From the NCBI RefSeq assembly GCF_009193215.1, contig NZ_VYVA01000004.1:186001-250000 (forward strand): a stretch of DNA of 64,000 bases. Direction: 5' to 3'. A program made the position numbers and the translations under genes. The notes beneath the pieces are model-generated. The model had not been told where the DNA came from and ran no database searches. It was given only the letters and a program-made list of their open reading frames with translations. Below are positions 24,946 through 33,557 of this stretch, in pieces; the stretch's first letter is position 1, and every line of letters starts with the position of its first letter. This DNA comes from Flavicella marina (GTDB lineage Bacteria > Bacteroidota > Bacteroidia > Flavobacteriales > Flavobacteriaceae).

Positions 24946-25869
24946 TTAATATGCTTCATGCCAAGAAAAATGATTTTTAATAATTCTATCTTTTTCTTCA
25001 GATAAAAACTCTAGATATTTCTCTACTACGGGCGAATGTTTTTTTCCAGAAGGCCATACCAGTGACCATTGTGTTTCAATAGGCAAACCTTCTAAGGGAA
25101 CGATATTCAAACTGCCATGCAACAATTCGTCTTTGATACCAATTAAAGGCATTATTGAACATCCCATTCCTGCTAAAACTGCCTGTTTAATAGCCTCATT
25201 AGAAGTCAATTCTATTTTTTTTGCAATAGAAATATTTTTCGTTTTTATATACTTTTCCATTGACAAGCGAGTAGCCGACCCTAACTCACGATACAACAAG
25301 GGCAATTGCTCTAATATCTTTTTTGCATCATTAGTTTTCGGAATTTCTAATCCTGGCTTCACTACTAAATACAATCTGTTGCCAAGTAAATCAAATCGTT
25401 CAAGGTTAATGGTATCTGGCATCAACGAAACCAAAGAAAAATCGACCAAATTATTCTCCAAATCTGACACAACACTCGATTTGTTCGTTACGTGCATTTC
25501 CAATTCTACATCTGGAAAGGTTCTCATAAATCGTGCTAAAAAATAAGGCATCACATATTTTGCAGTCGAAACGATTGATATGGTTAATTTCCCATACACT
25601 TTTCCCTGAAAAGCTAGATTTTTTGCTTTTATTTTTTCAACTCCTTCTAATATAATTTCTGCCGTTTTCGCAATCTCTTTTCCAAAATCTGTAATATAAA
25701 TCTTTCTTCCAATCACCTCAGTTAGAGGCAAGTCGAACTGAGCTTGAAAATTTTTTAGCTGTATAGAAACTGCCGGTTGTGTAAGATGTAATTCTTCAGA
25801 TGCCTTAGTAACACTCTTTGTCTGAGCTATCTTCAAAAATATTTGAAGTTGGTTCAATGTATAATTCAT
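24946..25869 (-). CDS. LysR-family transcriptional regulator
   Basis: A 307-aa LTTR. The winged helix-turn-helix is at residues 1-60 (LNQLQIFLKIAQTKSVTKAS followed by LHLTQPAVSIQLKNFQ), with a periplasmic-binding-like effector domain after a linker helix. It is divergent from the 98-aa gene and the SbtA-type permease, with a 95-nt intergenic region holding a 10-bp inverted repeat, the classic arrangement for LTTR control of a neighbouring transporter. By analogy with CbbR/CmpR-type regulators it may sense a carbon-metabolism signal (inference). Confidence 0.93.
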   Translation of the reverse strand: MNYTLNQLQIFLKIAQTKSVTKASEELHLTQPAVSIQLKNFQAQFDLPLTEVIGRKIYITDFGKEIAKTAEIILEGVEKIKAKNLAFQGKVYGKLTISIVSTAKYVMPYFLARFMRTFPDVELEMHVTNKSSVVSDLENNLVDFSLVSLMPDTINLERFDLLGNRLYLVVKPGLEIPKTNDAKKILEQLPLLYRELGSATRLSMEKYIKTKNISIAKKIELTSNEAIKQAVLAGMGCSIMPLIGIKDELLHGSLNIVPLEGLPIETQWSLVWPSGKKHSPVVEKYLEFLSEEKDRIIKNHFSWHEAY

Positions 25870-25876
25870 AAAATAT

Positions 25877-25904
25877 ATTTATGTTTTTCATTACAAACAT
25901 AAAT
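25877..25904. promoter_or_regulatory. LysR-type operator candidate
   Basis: ATTTATGTTT (25877-25886) and AAACATAAAT (25895-25904) form a perfect 10-bp inverted repeat with an 8-nt spacer, centred in the divergent region and 23 nt upstream of the plus-strand -7 element. Position and symmetry fit an LTTR recognition site. Confidence 0.6.
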
Positions 25905-25927
25905 AAAAATTTATAAATAAATGCTTG

Positions 25928-25935
25928 TAGTTTTG
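25928..25935 (+). promoter_or_regulatory. -7 element of the sbtA-type operon
   Basis: TAGTTTTG matches TAnnTTTG, 29 nt before the first ATG of the operon. There is no TTG at -33, which would be consistent with an activator-dependent promoter. Confidence 0.5.
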
Positions 25936-25964
25936 CAATGTAAAAATAAAAACACATTCAAATT

Positions 25965-26261
25965 ATGGAAGCATTAAAATTGAACAATGAACTATTAGAA
26001 AACAAAGAATTTGTAGAATTTTTAGACAGTCTTTTACAAGAAAAGCTAAATTCTTACAACTTAGAACTTCTTGTTCAATGTGAAAGAATTGGAAACGTTG
26101 ACAGCAATACTCTTGACAAAATAATTGAATTGAAAAAAATACGCCAAGAGATAAAAGAATTCAAAAATCTTAACAATCCTGAAAAATTATTATCACTTAT
26201 TTCAGATACACAATTCAACACTATCGCAAATTCAAACTATAGTTTTCAGGCAGCTGTCTAA
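25965..26261 (+). CDS. 98-aa helical protein of unknown family, upstream of the SbtA-type permease
   Basis: I do not recognise this protein. It is soluble, has no signal peptide, is rich in Leu, Glu, Asn and Lys, and appears almost entirely alpha-helical, with a charged coiled-coil-like middle (TLDKIIELKKIRQEIKEFKNL). It is the first gene after the LysR-controlled promoter and lies 24 nt before the permease gene, so the two are almost certainly cotranscribed. In cyanobacteria SbtA is paired with the PII-like regulator SbtB; this protein has similar size and context but no PII-like features, so any regulatory role is inference. Confidence 0.75.
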   Translation: MEALKLNNELLENKEFVEFLDSLLQEKLNSYNLELLVQCERIGNVDSNTLDKIIELKKIRQEIKEFKNLNNPEKLLSLISDTQFNTIANSNYSFQAAV

Positions 26262-26285
26262 ATAAACAACCCTCTAAAAAAAAAC

Positions 26286-27254
26286 ATGAATCTTGACTTA
26301 TTAGTTAATAATCTTACAAACCCTGCACTATTATTTTTTATTTTGGGAATCATTGCGGTTTGCGTCAAAAGTGATTTAGAAATCCCCAAAAACTCTTCGA
26401 AATTCATCTCATTATACCTATTATTCGCAATTGGATTTAAAGGAGGTCAAGAATTATCCCATGAAGCATTCACAAGCAAAATTATTTATTCTATGCTTTT
26501 TGGGGTTTTTATCGCGGTAACCATTCCGTTATATACATTTTTCATTCTAAAGAAAAAATTCACCATTCAAAATGCTGGAGCCATAGCTGCTGCATATGGT
26601 TCTGTTAGTGCTGTAACATTTGTTACTGCTATTTCATATCTCGAAGCCCAAGGTCTGCATATGGATGGTCATATGGTCGCTATCATGGCCATTATGGAAA
26701 GTCCGGCTATTATTGCTGGCTTGATATTGATTTCTTTATACAATAAGAACAATGATGATAAAATCAATAAAAAAGATGCGATCAAACACTCTATCACCAA
26801 CGGTAGTGTATTGCTCATATTTGGTAGTTTGGTAATCGGATTTTTAGCTAGTGCAGAACAAGCGAATGATATAAAACCTTTTACCGACGATTTGTTTAAA
26901 GGGTTCTTGGCTATTTTCTTACTAGATATGGGAATCGTAAGCGGTAGAAAATTAAACGCACTAATTGCAAAAGGAATTTACCCTATACTTTTTGCCATAA
27001 TTATTCCATTGCTCAATGGTACACTTTTCGGAATCTTAAGTGGTTATATCACAGAAGATGTTTCTAACAGATTTATCTTTGCAATTCTAGCGGCAAGTGC
27101 TTCCTATATAGCGGTACCAGCAGCTATGAAAATGGCAGTCCCAAAAGCAAATCCCGGATTGTATTTACCAATGGCGTTGGCGGTTACTTTCCCAATAAAC
27201 ATTACGATAGGAATGCCTTTGTATCTAGCAATCGTGCAGAACATCACTCCTTAA
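26286..27254 (+). CDS. SbtA-type sodium-dependent bicarbonate permease
   Basis: A 322-aa integral membrane protein with about ten hydrophobic segments in two related halves, matching the DUF897/SbtA family of Na+-dependent bicarbonate transporters. Recognisable features: NPALLFFILGIIAV at the N terminus, FAIGFKGGQELS, the small-residue-rich AGAIAAAYGSVSAVTFVTA, and in the second half FLLDMGIVSGRKL and AASASYIAVPAAMKMAVPKANPGLYLPMALAVTFP. In heterotrophs it would supply bicarbonate for anaplerotic carboxylation. A terminator lies 28 nt past the stop. Confidence 0.88.
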   Translation: MNLDLLVNNLTNPALLFFILGIIAVCVKSDLEIPKNSSKFISLYLLFAIGFKGGQELSHEAFTSKIIYSMLFGVFIAVTIPLYTFFILKKKFTIQNAGAIAAAYGSVSAVTFVTAISYLEAQGLHMDGHMVAIMAIMESPAIIAGLILISLYNKNNDDKINKKDAIKHSITNGSVLLIFGSLVIGFLASAEQANDIKPFTDDLFKGFLAIFLLDMGIVSGRKLNALIAKGIYPILFAIIIPLLNGTLFGILSGYITEDVSNRFIFAILAASASYIAVPAAMKMAVPKANPGLYLPMALAVTFPINITIGMPLYLAIVQNITP

Positions 27255-27280
27255 ATTTAAAACGACTTTCAAGCAAAACA

Positions 27281-27312
27281 AAACGGCTACTATTTTCAGT
27301 AGTCGTTTTTTT
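27281..27312 (+). terminator. terminator of the sbtA-type operon
   Basis: AACGGCTACT (27282-27291) pairs with AGTAGTCGTT (27298-27307, one G-U), followed by a T run to 27312. Confidence 0.8.
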
Positions 27313-27358
27313 GTGCTGTAAAAATGATTATTTTTAAGTTTCAAAAATTATATACCTT

Positions 27359-28759
27359 ATGAAACTTATCAAAAACTTAATTTTACTTACCTTTCTGTTG
27401 TTGTTCGCATCGAACCTAACAGCACAAAACGACACAAAAGCGAATTACATTCTCTTTAAAAATGTAAAAATATTCGATGGAACCTCAGAATCACTTATCT
27501 CAGGTATGTCGGTTTTAATAGAAAATAATCTTATTCAAAAAATTGCTGCAGATGTTTCAATACCTGAAGGAACGACGGTAATTGATGGTAAAGGCATGAC
27601 ATTAATGCCAGGGCTTATTGAAGGGCATGGTCATTTACAAATGAATGGTCATTCAATATCAGACATTGAAAACAGTAGAAACTGGGAAGAATTAGCAGTA
27701 CGTTCAACGGTAAATGCAAAAAACGCATTGCTATCCGGATTTACAACTTGGAGAGATGCAGGTGGTATGGGTGCCGGACTTAAAAAAACAGTGGATGCTG
27801 GTTTGGTTTTAGGACCAAGAATTTATCCTTCAGGAGGATTTATTGGACCTACAGGTTCTCATGCAGATTTTAGAAATTTCAACACACCAAATGAAACCTT
27901 AAATGGTATTCATTCTAGTGGTGGTAAATTAGGTATGACAATCACTGCAGATGGAGTCGACCAAATAAAAGCAGCAGCACGTCAAAATTTTATGCAGGGA
28001 GCTTCTCAAATAAAAATCATGTCGAGCGGTGGTGTTGTTTCGCAATTCGACCCTTGGCAGCTAGATGCCTATGGCCCAGAAGAAATTAGAGCTGCCGTAG
28101 AAGTTGCTGATGCTTATGGTACTTATGTGATGTCTCATGCTTACAGTAAAAAATCAATCATGCGTTGTTTAGAAAATGGTGTAAAAACAATTGAGCACTG
28201 TTTTATGTTTGATGGAGATGTTGCAAAATTGATGAAGAAAAAAGGAGCATATATGACTACAAACATGCAAGCATTCTCTCCTGCATTGTCTCAAGTTTCT
28301 GCAATTTCTGCTAGTAAAGCTTCTGCAAGAAAAGCAAACTCTGCTCAAGAAGCCTTTAAAGGATATATCGAAAATGTAAAAAAACACCGACCAAAATTAG
28401 GGTTCCAAGGAGATTGTGTAGGAATGCCTGATGCTTGTAACAAGCAAAACGACCACCAAATATATCTAGGAGCGCACTATTTTGGAAACCATTATTACTT
28501 AAAAGCATTGACATCTGTAAACGGTGAAATTGTAAAACTTTCTGGTGAAGTAATGGATCCTTACCCTGATGGTAAATTGGGTGTTGTAGAAGAAGGGGCC
28601 TATGCTGATTTGTTGTTAGTTGACGGAAATCCGTTAGAGGATATTTCAGTGATTGGTGGAAATGAAAAATGGTTCGATGCACCAGTTCGTGATGGAATAG
28701 AAACTATGAAAATAATCATGAAAGACGGAAAAATCTATAAAAACACATTAGATAAATAA
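27359..28759 (+). CDS. exported metal-dependent amidohydrolase
   Basis: A 466-aa amidohydrolase of the imidazolonepropionase/Xaa-Pro-dipeptidase-like group with a Sec signal peptide (cleavage after LTAQ). Metal ligands are visible: HxH in LIEGHGHLQ, later His residues in VMSHAYSKKS and TIEHCFMFDG, and a C-terminal Asp-containing strand that closes the composite domain (GAYADLLLVDGNPLEDI). These enzymes cleave cyclic amides or dipeptides; the substrate cannot be told. It sits between the bicarbonate permease and the porin cluster with its own terminator. Confidence 0.88.
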   Translation: MKLIKNLILLTFLLLFASNLTAQNDTKANYILFKNVKIFDGTSESLISGMSVLIENNLIQKIAADVSIPEGTTVIDGKGMTLMPGLIEGHGHLQMNGHSISDIENSRNWEELAVRSTVNAKNALLSGFTTWRDAGGMGAGLKKTVDAGLVLGPRIYPSGGFIGPTGSHADFRNFNTPNETLNGIHSSGGKLGMTITADGVDQIKAAARQNFMQGASQIKIMSSGGVVSQFDPWQLDAYGPEEIRAAVEVADAYGTYVMSHAYSKKSIMRCLENGVKTIEHCFMFDGDVAKLMKKKGAYMTTNMQAFSPALSQVSAISASKASARKANSAQEAFKGYIENVKKHRPKLGFQGDCVGMPDACNKQNDHQIYLGAHYFGNHYYLKALTSVNGEIVKLSGEVMDPYPDGKLGVVEEGAYADLLLVDGNPLEDISVIGGNEKWFDAPVRDGIETMKIIMKDGKIYKNTLDK

Positions 28760-28777
28760 TCTTTATGATTCACTTTT

Positions 28778-28823
28778 AATGAGCAATTGGGAAGTTATTT
28801 CGACACCCAGTTGCTCATTTTTA
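28778..28823 (+). terminator. amidohydrolase terminator
   Basis: A 14-bp stem with one G-U pair (28778-28791 with 28806-28819) and a T run. Confidence 0.8.
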
Positions 28824-28911
28824 GTATAAAACCTTAACAATTATTTCAAAACCGAACACTTGCTATTGGTTTACAACCAGCTAAATGAAATTTGATTTTT
28901 AACTAAAACCT

Positions 28912-30072
28912 ATGAAAAAAAAACTACTATTTCTAACTTTTTTGATAAACATAGGAATCGTTGCTCAACATAAAACGAAAAACAATGACACCAATTTTAC
29001 AATAGGTGGATTTGCAAAAATGGATGCAATGATTACCGTATTCGAAGGTGGTGAAGTTGCTGATCCTGAAAGTCCAATTAGAGACATTCATTTACCCAGT
29101 GCAATACCCGTAGGAGGCCAAGATACTTATGATACGCATATGCACATCAAAGAATCTCGTTTCTATCTTGATTTCGAAAAAACACTAAAAAACGAGAAAA
29201 AAATAAAATCCTATTTTGAAATGGATTTTTTACTTTCAGCTGCTGGAGATGCACGAGTAAGTAATTCATACAATCCTCGTATCAGACATTTATACATCAA
29301 CTATGACAAATGGCTATTCGGTCAAACCTGGTCGACTTTTATGGTGGTTATAATCCCAGACGACCTAGATTTTTCAGGAGCTGCAGAAGGAATTGTTTTT
29401 AACAGACAACCCCAAATTAGATATACAAATGGAAATTGGCAGTTTTCACTTGAAGTCCCTGAAGCAACTATTACACCAAATGGTGGTGGGCCTTTTGTAA
29501 TATCATCTGGTGGATTACCTGATGCAATTGTCAGAAGAAACTTCAATGGAAAATGGGGTAACCTAGGGGTTTCTGGTATTATTCGAAATCCTCGATACCA
29601 TGACGCTAACGGTACAAGAAAAAGTTTTATTGGGTATGGTCTGACCTCAGGTGCAAAAATCAACATTGGAAAAAAAGATGACCTCAGAATTCAAGCAACC
29701 TATGGTTATGGATTAGGCCGTTATTTGGCGTTGGCATTTTTAAACAGCTCGGTCGTGGACAACAACGGTGATTTGCAAGCAATTTCTTCTATGAATGGAT
29801 TTGTTTCATACTTGCATCATTGGAACGATCGATGGAAATCAAGTATCAATTACTCTTTCTTAGAAGCACAAAACCCTACCGAACTTGCAGGATTAAATGA
29901 AAATAAAAATGCTTGGAGTGGTTCTGCGAATATCATTTACCAAGCAGACAAAGATTTATTACTCGGAGTTGAAGGAATGTACGCATATCGTGGGCTAGAA
30001 AATGGAATCGGTGATGGCATGCACCGCGTACAATTCTCAGTAAAATATTCATTTAAATACAGCGCAAAATAA
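28912..30072 (+). CDS. DcaP-like outer-membrane porin
   Basis: A 386-aa predicted outer-membrane beta-barrel with a signal peptide ending at IVAQ. The IGGFAKMDAM start of the mature part, the RIRHLYINYDKWLFGQTWSTFM segment and the Lys/Arg-rich eyelet-like region match DcaP-family trimeric porins, which take up negatively charged small molecules such as dicarboxylates. The last residues alternate as in a barrel-closing strand (VQFSVKYSFKYSAK). Together with the neighbouring OprB-like porin it suggests a small-anion or sugar uptake cluster. Confidence 0.82.
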   Translation: MKKKLLFLTFLINIGIVAQHKTKNNDTNFTIGGFAKMDAMITVFEGGEVADPESPIRDIHLPSAIPVGGQDTYDTHMHIKESRFYLDFEKTLKNEKKIKSYFEMDFLLSAAGDARVSNSYNPRIRHLYINYDKWLFGQTWSTFMVVIIPDDLDFSGAAEGIVFNRQPQIRYTNGNWQFSLEVPEATITPNGGGPFVISSGGLPDAIVRRNFNGKWGNLGVSGIIRNPRYHDANGTRKSFIGYGLTSGAKINIGKKDDLRIQATYGYGLGRYLALAFLNSSVVDNNGDLQAISSMNGFVSYLHHWNDRWKSSINYSFLEAQNPTELAGLNENKNAWSGSANIIYQADKDLLLGVEGMYAYRGLENGIGDGMHRVQFSVKYSFKYSAK

Positions 30073-30230
30073 CAACTATTGAAAACAAATAAGCCCATAC
30101 CCTATCAAGCTATTTAGTTACATAATATAGAGTCATATAATCCCAGGTATTTTTTTGTTTTCATATTTTATGCTATTTTTATTATTGATGATACGGTATG
30201 ATTAACTATAGATACCTTTAAAACTGGACT

Positions 30231-31250
30231 ATGTATAAATATATTTTTATAGTTTTCACTTGTCTCATATCTCATTTTAGTCTTGGCCAAACCATAGATT
30301 CTACACAAATTGGAAAAGAATACCCCTATGTATTACCAATACTTGGCAAAAAAGCCTATGCGAGAGGTTATGAGCTACAAAAACCTTTTGGTGTTATGCT
30401 CGGAAGTTTATTTAACAAACAAGGTATCATTATAGATAATTTTGAAATGGCTTTAGGCGATGGTACCACTCCACCCACTTCGTATTTTCCTTTAGATGGC
30501 ATCCTAGATTTTGGCCCTTCGCAAGGAAGAATTAACACCCTTAACGCAAGACTTGACGCATGGATATTACCTTTTTTTTCTGTCGGAGGCTATTTTGGAG
30601 AAGTGTGGGGAGAACAAGATATTACTTTTAGTGTAGCTGGGAGTGATTTGATAAAAAGTACTACTGATATCAGAGGAAAATATTATGGAATAAACTTGTT
30701 GGGGGTTGCTCCTCTTGGACCGGTAAACATCGCTGCAGATTATTCATGGTCTTGGACAACAAACTCTAGATTAGACAAACCCGTATTGGTTAATGTAAGC
30801 GGAATAAGAGTCATCAAAAGAATCATGACACCTACCAAGGGAAGGTTTTGGGCTATTTGGGGAGGTGCTCAATTTCAGAAATTAGACAATCAAACTTCTG
30901 GTAATATAGCCTTTGATGAAGCATTAGGAATTACTGAAGAGGACAAACAGAATTTAGACAACCATTGGAATAGTTTTAAAAACAATGAAGTTCCGAATGG
31001 TAATGGACAATACTGGGATGAATTAAACGCTTTACAAAAGGCTCAAGCCACGGCAACTTATAATTTAGTTCGTGGTGTTGTAGATACTGATGTGTATTAT
31101 AAATTCAACAAACGATTAGAACACGAATGGAATATGCTCTTAGGTTTTAATTACCAGCACAATGATAAATGGCAATTTCGTGGAGAATACGGTTTTTTAA
31201 AATCCAAACAACAGCTAATGCTTTCCTTAAATTATAGATTTGGACTTTAA
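30231..31250 (+). CDS. predicted outer-membrane beta-barrel protein of unknown family
   Basis: A 339-aa protein I cannot assign to a named family. It has a signal peptide (cleavage after SLGQ), many amphipathic strands with aromatic girdles (FWAIWGGAQFQKL, WNMLLGFNYQH, WQFRGEYGFL) and a C-terminal LMLSLNYRFGL, all typical of an outer-membrane barrel. A proline/glycine-rich mature N terminus precedes the barrel. It is the first of four consecutive plus-strand genes for envelope proteins. Confidence 0.75.
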   Translation: MYKYIFIVFTCLISHFSLGQTIDSTQIGKEYPYVLPILGKKAYARGYELQKPFGVMLGSLFNKQGIIIDNFEMALGDGTTPPTSYFPLDGILDFGPSQGRINTLNARLDAWILPFFSVGGYFGEVWGEQDITFSVAGSDLIKSTTDIRGKYYGINLLGVAPLGPVNIAADYSWSWTTNSRLDKPVLVNVSGIRVIKRIMTPTKGRFWAIWGGAQFQKLDNQTSGNIAFDEALGITEEDKQNLDNHWNSFKNNEVPNGNGQYWDELNALQKAQATATYNLVRGVVDTDVYYKFNKRLEHEWNMLLGFNYQHNDKWQFRGEYGFLKSKQQLMLSLNYRFGL

Positions 31251-31303
31251 TTAATCTTTATCTTTGAAATAAAATTGCGTTTGTTTGACTCAAACAATCA
31301 ACT

Positions 31304-31504
31304 ATGAATAAATATATACTCACCTTAGGAATTCTTTTTGCAGTATTTCAACTACACGGTCAAAAGAGCACGGAAAAATCTGCTGATGAAATCGCTCAAG
31401 AACTTTCAAATACTCTAAGAACGATAGCAAGTCTAGAATTTCAAAAAACTAACCACTGGACTAAATTCTTTCAAATACCCCCAGTAATTAACCTTCCTTG
31501 GTAA
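31304..31504 (+). CDS. 66-aa exported peptide of unknown function
   Basis: A short ORF with a clean Sec signal peptide (MNKYILTLGILFAVFQLHGQ) and a mature part of about 46 residues containing a helix (SADEIAQELSNTLRTIASLEFQ) and a Trp/Pro-rich tail (IPPVINLPW). It lies between two outer-membrane protein genes and ends 8 nt before the next start. The independent signal peptides of both reading frames rule out a simple frameshifted N terminus. I do not recognise a family. Confidence 0.65.
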   Translation: MNKYILTLGILFAVFQLHGQKSTEKSADEIAQELSNTLRTIASLEFQKTNHWTKFFQIPPVINLPW

Positions 31505-31512
31505 AACAAATT

Positions 31513-32769
31513 ATGATGATAAAAAATTACATTTTATTTGCATTCTTGCTTTTTAATTTCGCAGTATTATATGCGCAAGAACAAAACAACGAGTCAAAAG
31601 AATATCAAATGGGGGGACCCAACCAGGTTGACAATCAATTGGCAGAAGATAAAATTGAAAAAGAATCTGTTTTTGATTTGGGCTTTTTAAATCCCTTTTT
31701 CGATTTCAAAAAAACCTTAAAATCCAATTCCGGATTTGATTTTGCTTTGGACTACTCTAGCGTTTATTTTGGAGCCACTGAAAGTTTACCAGGTAATGAC
31801 AATCATACTGCAGCTGGGATGGTTCGTTTGTATGGCTCATGGGAATTGATCAACAGAAAAAAAAAAAATAATGGTGCACTTATTTATAAAGTCGAGCACA
31901 GACACCCTTATACACAAGTAACTCCGAAAAATTTTGGTTTTGGTATTGGATATGTAGGAATGGAGGTCCCGGCCTTTAACGATGATGGTTTTCGAATGAC
32001 CAACTTTTATTGGAGACAACGTTTAGCTGGAGGCAAAATATCTTTTGTTGCAGGTTTATTAGACGCGACAGATTATGTAGATGTTTATGCATATGCTAGT
32101 CCATGGACAGGATTTATGAATTTCCAATTCAGTACAGGGTCTCAAACTGTCTACATTCCTAACGATGCTGCTTTGGGAGTAGCTTTTGCCATGTATATTA
32201 CAGATAACATTTATGCAATTGCAAGTATCAGTGATGCAGGATCAGACCCCACGAAACCTTGGGATAATTTCAATTCATTCTTCGAAAATGGAAATTATTT
32301 CAAAAGTATCGAATTGGGATACACCACAGGATCTAATGATTTTTTCTTGAATAATTTTCATCTTACTTATTGGCATTCTGACGGTACACCAGTTACTGCG
32401 TCACTTCCAGGTTGGGGAATTGCGTTCTCTGCTACACATTATTTCAAAAGTGGTATTCATCCTTTTCTTAGAGGTGGTTATGCCAAAGATGGCGGTACCT
32501 TATTGCAAAAATCTTTAGTTGCTGGAATGGCATATCAAACAACCGAAAAAGGAAGTCTATTCGGAGCATCCTTAGGATGGGGAGAAGTGAATGAAAGTAG
32601 TTTTCGAACTAATCTACAAGACCAAATTACGGCAGAAGTATTCTATAAAATTAAATTCTCTAGCAGGTTCGAGATTTCACCAGATCTTCAATATCTAATC
32701 AATCCTGCTTTAAACCCAAATACATCAAATCTTTTTATTGCCGGAGTAAGAGGAAGACTGAACATTTAA
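31513..32769 (+). CDS. OprB-like carbohydrate-selective porin
   Basis: A 418-aa predicted outer-membrane porin resembling the OprB family. After the signal peptide (ILFAFLLFNFAVLYAQ) comes a mature N terminus and then barrel strands with OprB-like segments (RLYGSWELI, HRHPYTQVTPKNFGFGIGYVG, NFYWRQRLAGGKISFVAGLLDATDYVD, GWGIAFSATHYF). The last segment (LFIAGVRGRLNI) resembles a closing strand. I start at the ATG at 31513; a TTG reading (31498) would overlap the upstream gene. Family members pass sugars or small solutes without TonB. Confidence 0.82.
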   Translation: MMIKNYILFAFLLFNFAVLYAQEQNNESKEYQMGGPNQVDNQLAEDKIEKESVFDLGFLNPFFDFKKTLKSNSGFDFALDYSSVYFGATESLPGNDNHTAAGMVRLYGSWELINRKKKNNGALIYKVEHRHPYTQVTPKNFGFGIGYVGMEVPAFNDDGFRMTNFYWRQRLAGGKISFVAGLLDATDYVDVYAYASPWTGFMNFQFSTGSQTVYIPNDAALGVAFAMYITDNIYAIASISDAGSDPTKPWDNFNSFFENGNYFKSIELGYTTGSNDFFLNNFHLTYWHSDGTPVTASLPGWGIAFSATHYFKSGIHPFLRGGYAKDGGTLLQKSLVAGMAYQTTEKGSLFGASLGWGEVNESSFRTNLQDQITAEVFYKIKFSSRFEISPDLQYLINPALNPNTSNLFIAGVRGRLNI

Positions 32770-32791
32770 GACATCATAAAACCCACTGATC

Positions 32792-33511
32792 ATGAAAACC
32801 AACTTTAAATCTATTTGTATCAAAGTACTATTTTTCTTGACAGTGTCTACCTATGCGCAAGAACCAGACATCGACCGATGGGACAACTGGCTTTTAGTTG
32901 GTAACAAAATAGTGTTTGGAGGTGAAAATAATTTTCAACACTCACATGAACTGCAATGGAGAGTAAACGAAAATATGTCTGCCTTAAAAGAATGGTATTA
33001 CGAAGGGGTTCTCACCTATTCACCAAATGCAAATTGGGAAATTGTACCTGACTTTCGTGCAAGTGTAAAACCTGATAGAAAAGATTTTAGATTTGGATTT
33101 GCAGGGGTTAGAAAATTTAATTTCAGTAGTGAAGAAGGTACTTTAAATGGTCAATTGGTAAATCAGATGAAATATCAAATAGACATTGACACAAAAGGAA
33201 ATTTAAGACATGGTGTTAGGTATGTTGTAACATATAATAAAATAATAAATGATCATTTTATTATAAGCGGATTGATTGGCCCATTTTATAGATGGGGTGA
33301 AGACTATACAGGAATTGAATTCATACGTGGTGGACCAGCCTTTACTTATAGTTTTGACAAACAACATACACTGTCAATAGCACCGTTATTTGGAGCAGCT
33401 GCTTTAGGAGATAATGATGGATGGACCTATTCCTTTACACCAATGGTGTCACTTGTAATTCGCGCAGGAAAAAAATACAAATATGTACCTGCTAAGTACA
33501 TCAACTTTTAA
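32792..33511 (+). CDS. predicted outer-membrane barrel, DUF2490-like
   Basis: A 239-aa exported protein with a signal peptide ending at STYAQ. The spacing of strands and motifs such as WLLVGNKIVFG, HELQWRVN, WEIVPDFRASVKP and MVSLVIRAG suggest a small outer-membrane barrel of the DUF2490 type, whose function is not known. It begins 22 nt after the porin stop and ends the four-gene envelope cluster. Confidence 0.65.
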   Translation: MKTNFKSICIKVLFFLTVSTYAQEPDIDRWDNWLLVGNKIVFGGENNFQHSHELQWRVNENMSALKEWYYEGVLTYSPNANWEIVPDFRASVKPDRKDFRFGFAGVRKFNFSSEEGTLNGQLVNQMKYQIDIDTKGNLRHGVRYVVTYNKIINDHFIISGLIGPFYRWGEDYTGIEFIRGGPAFTYSFDKQHTLSIAPLFGAAALGDNDGWTYSFTPMVSLVIRAGKKYKYVPAKYINF

Positions 33512-33534
33512 GTTATTTAGAACAAATAAGATTT

Positions 33535-33557
33535 TCTACGATCGAAACCTTCTTATT
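33535..33557. terminator. weak hairpin between convergent genes
   Basis: AATAAGA (33535-33541) pairs with TCTTATT (33551-33557), the second arm overlapping the minus-strand stop codon. Without a clear U run it is only a candidate. Confidence 0.35.

Noticed and set aside
31304-31530. 66-aa ORF as a frameshifted N terminus of the OprB-like porin
   Set aside because: Both frames carry their own complete signal peptide, and the peptide's stop precedes the porin's ATG.
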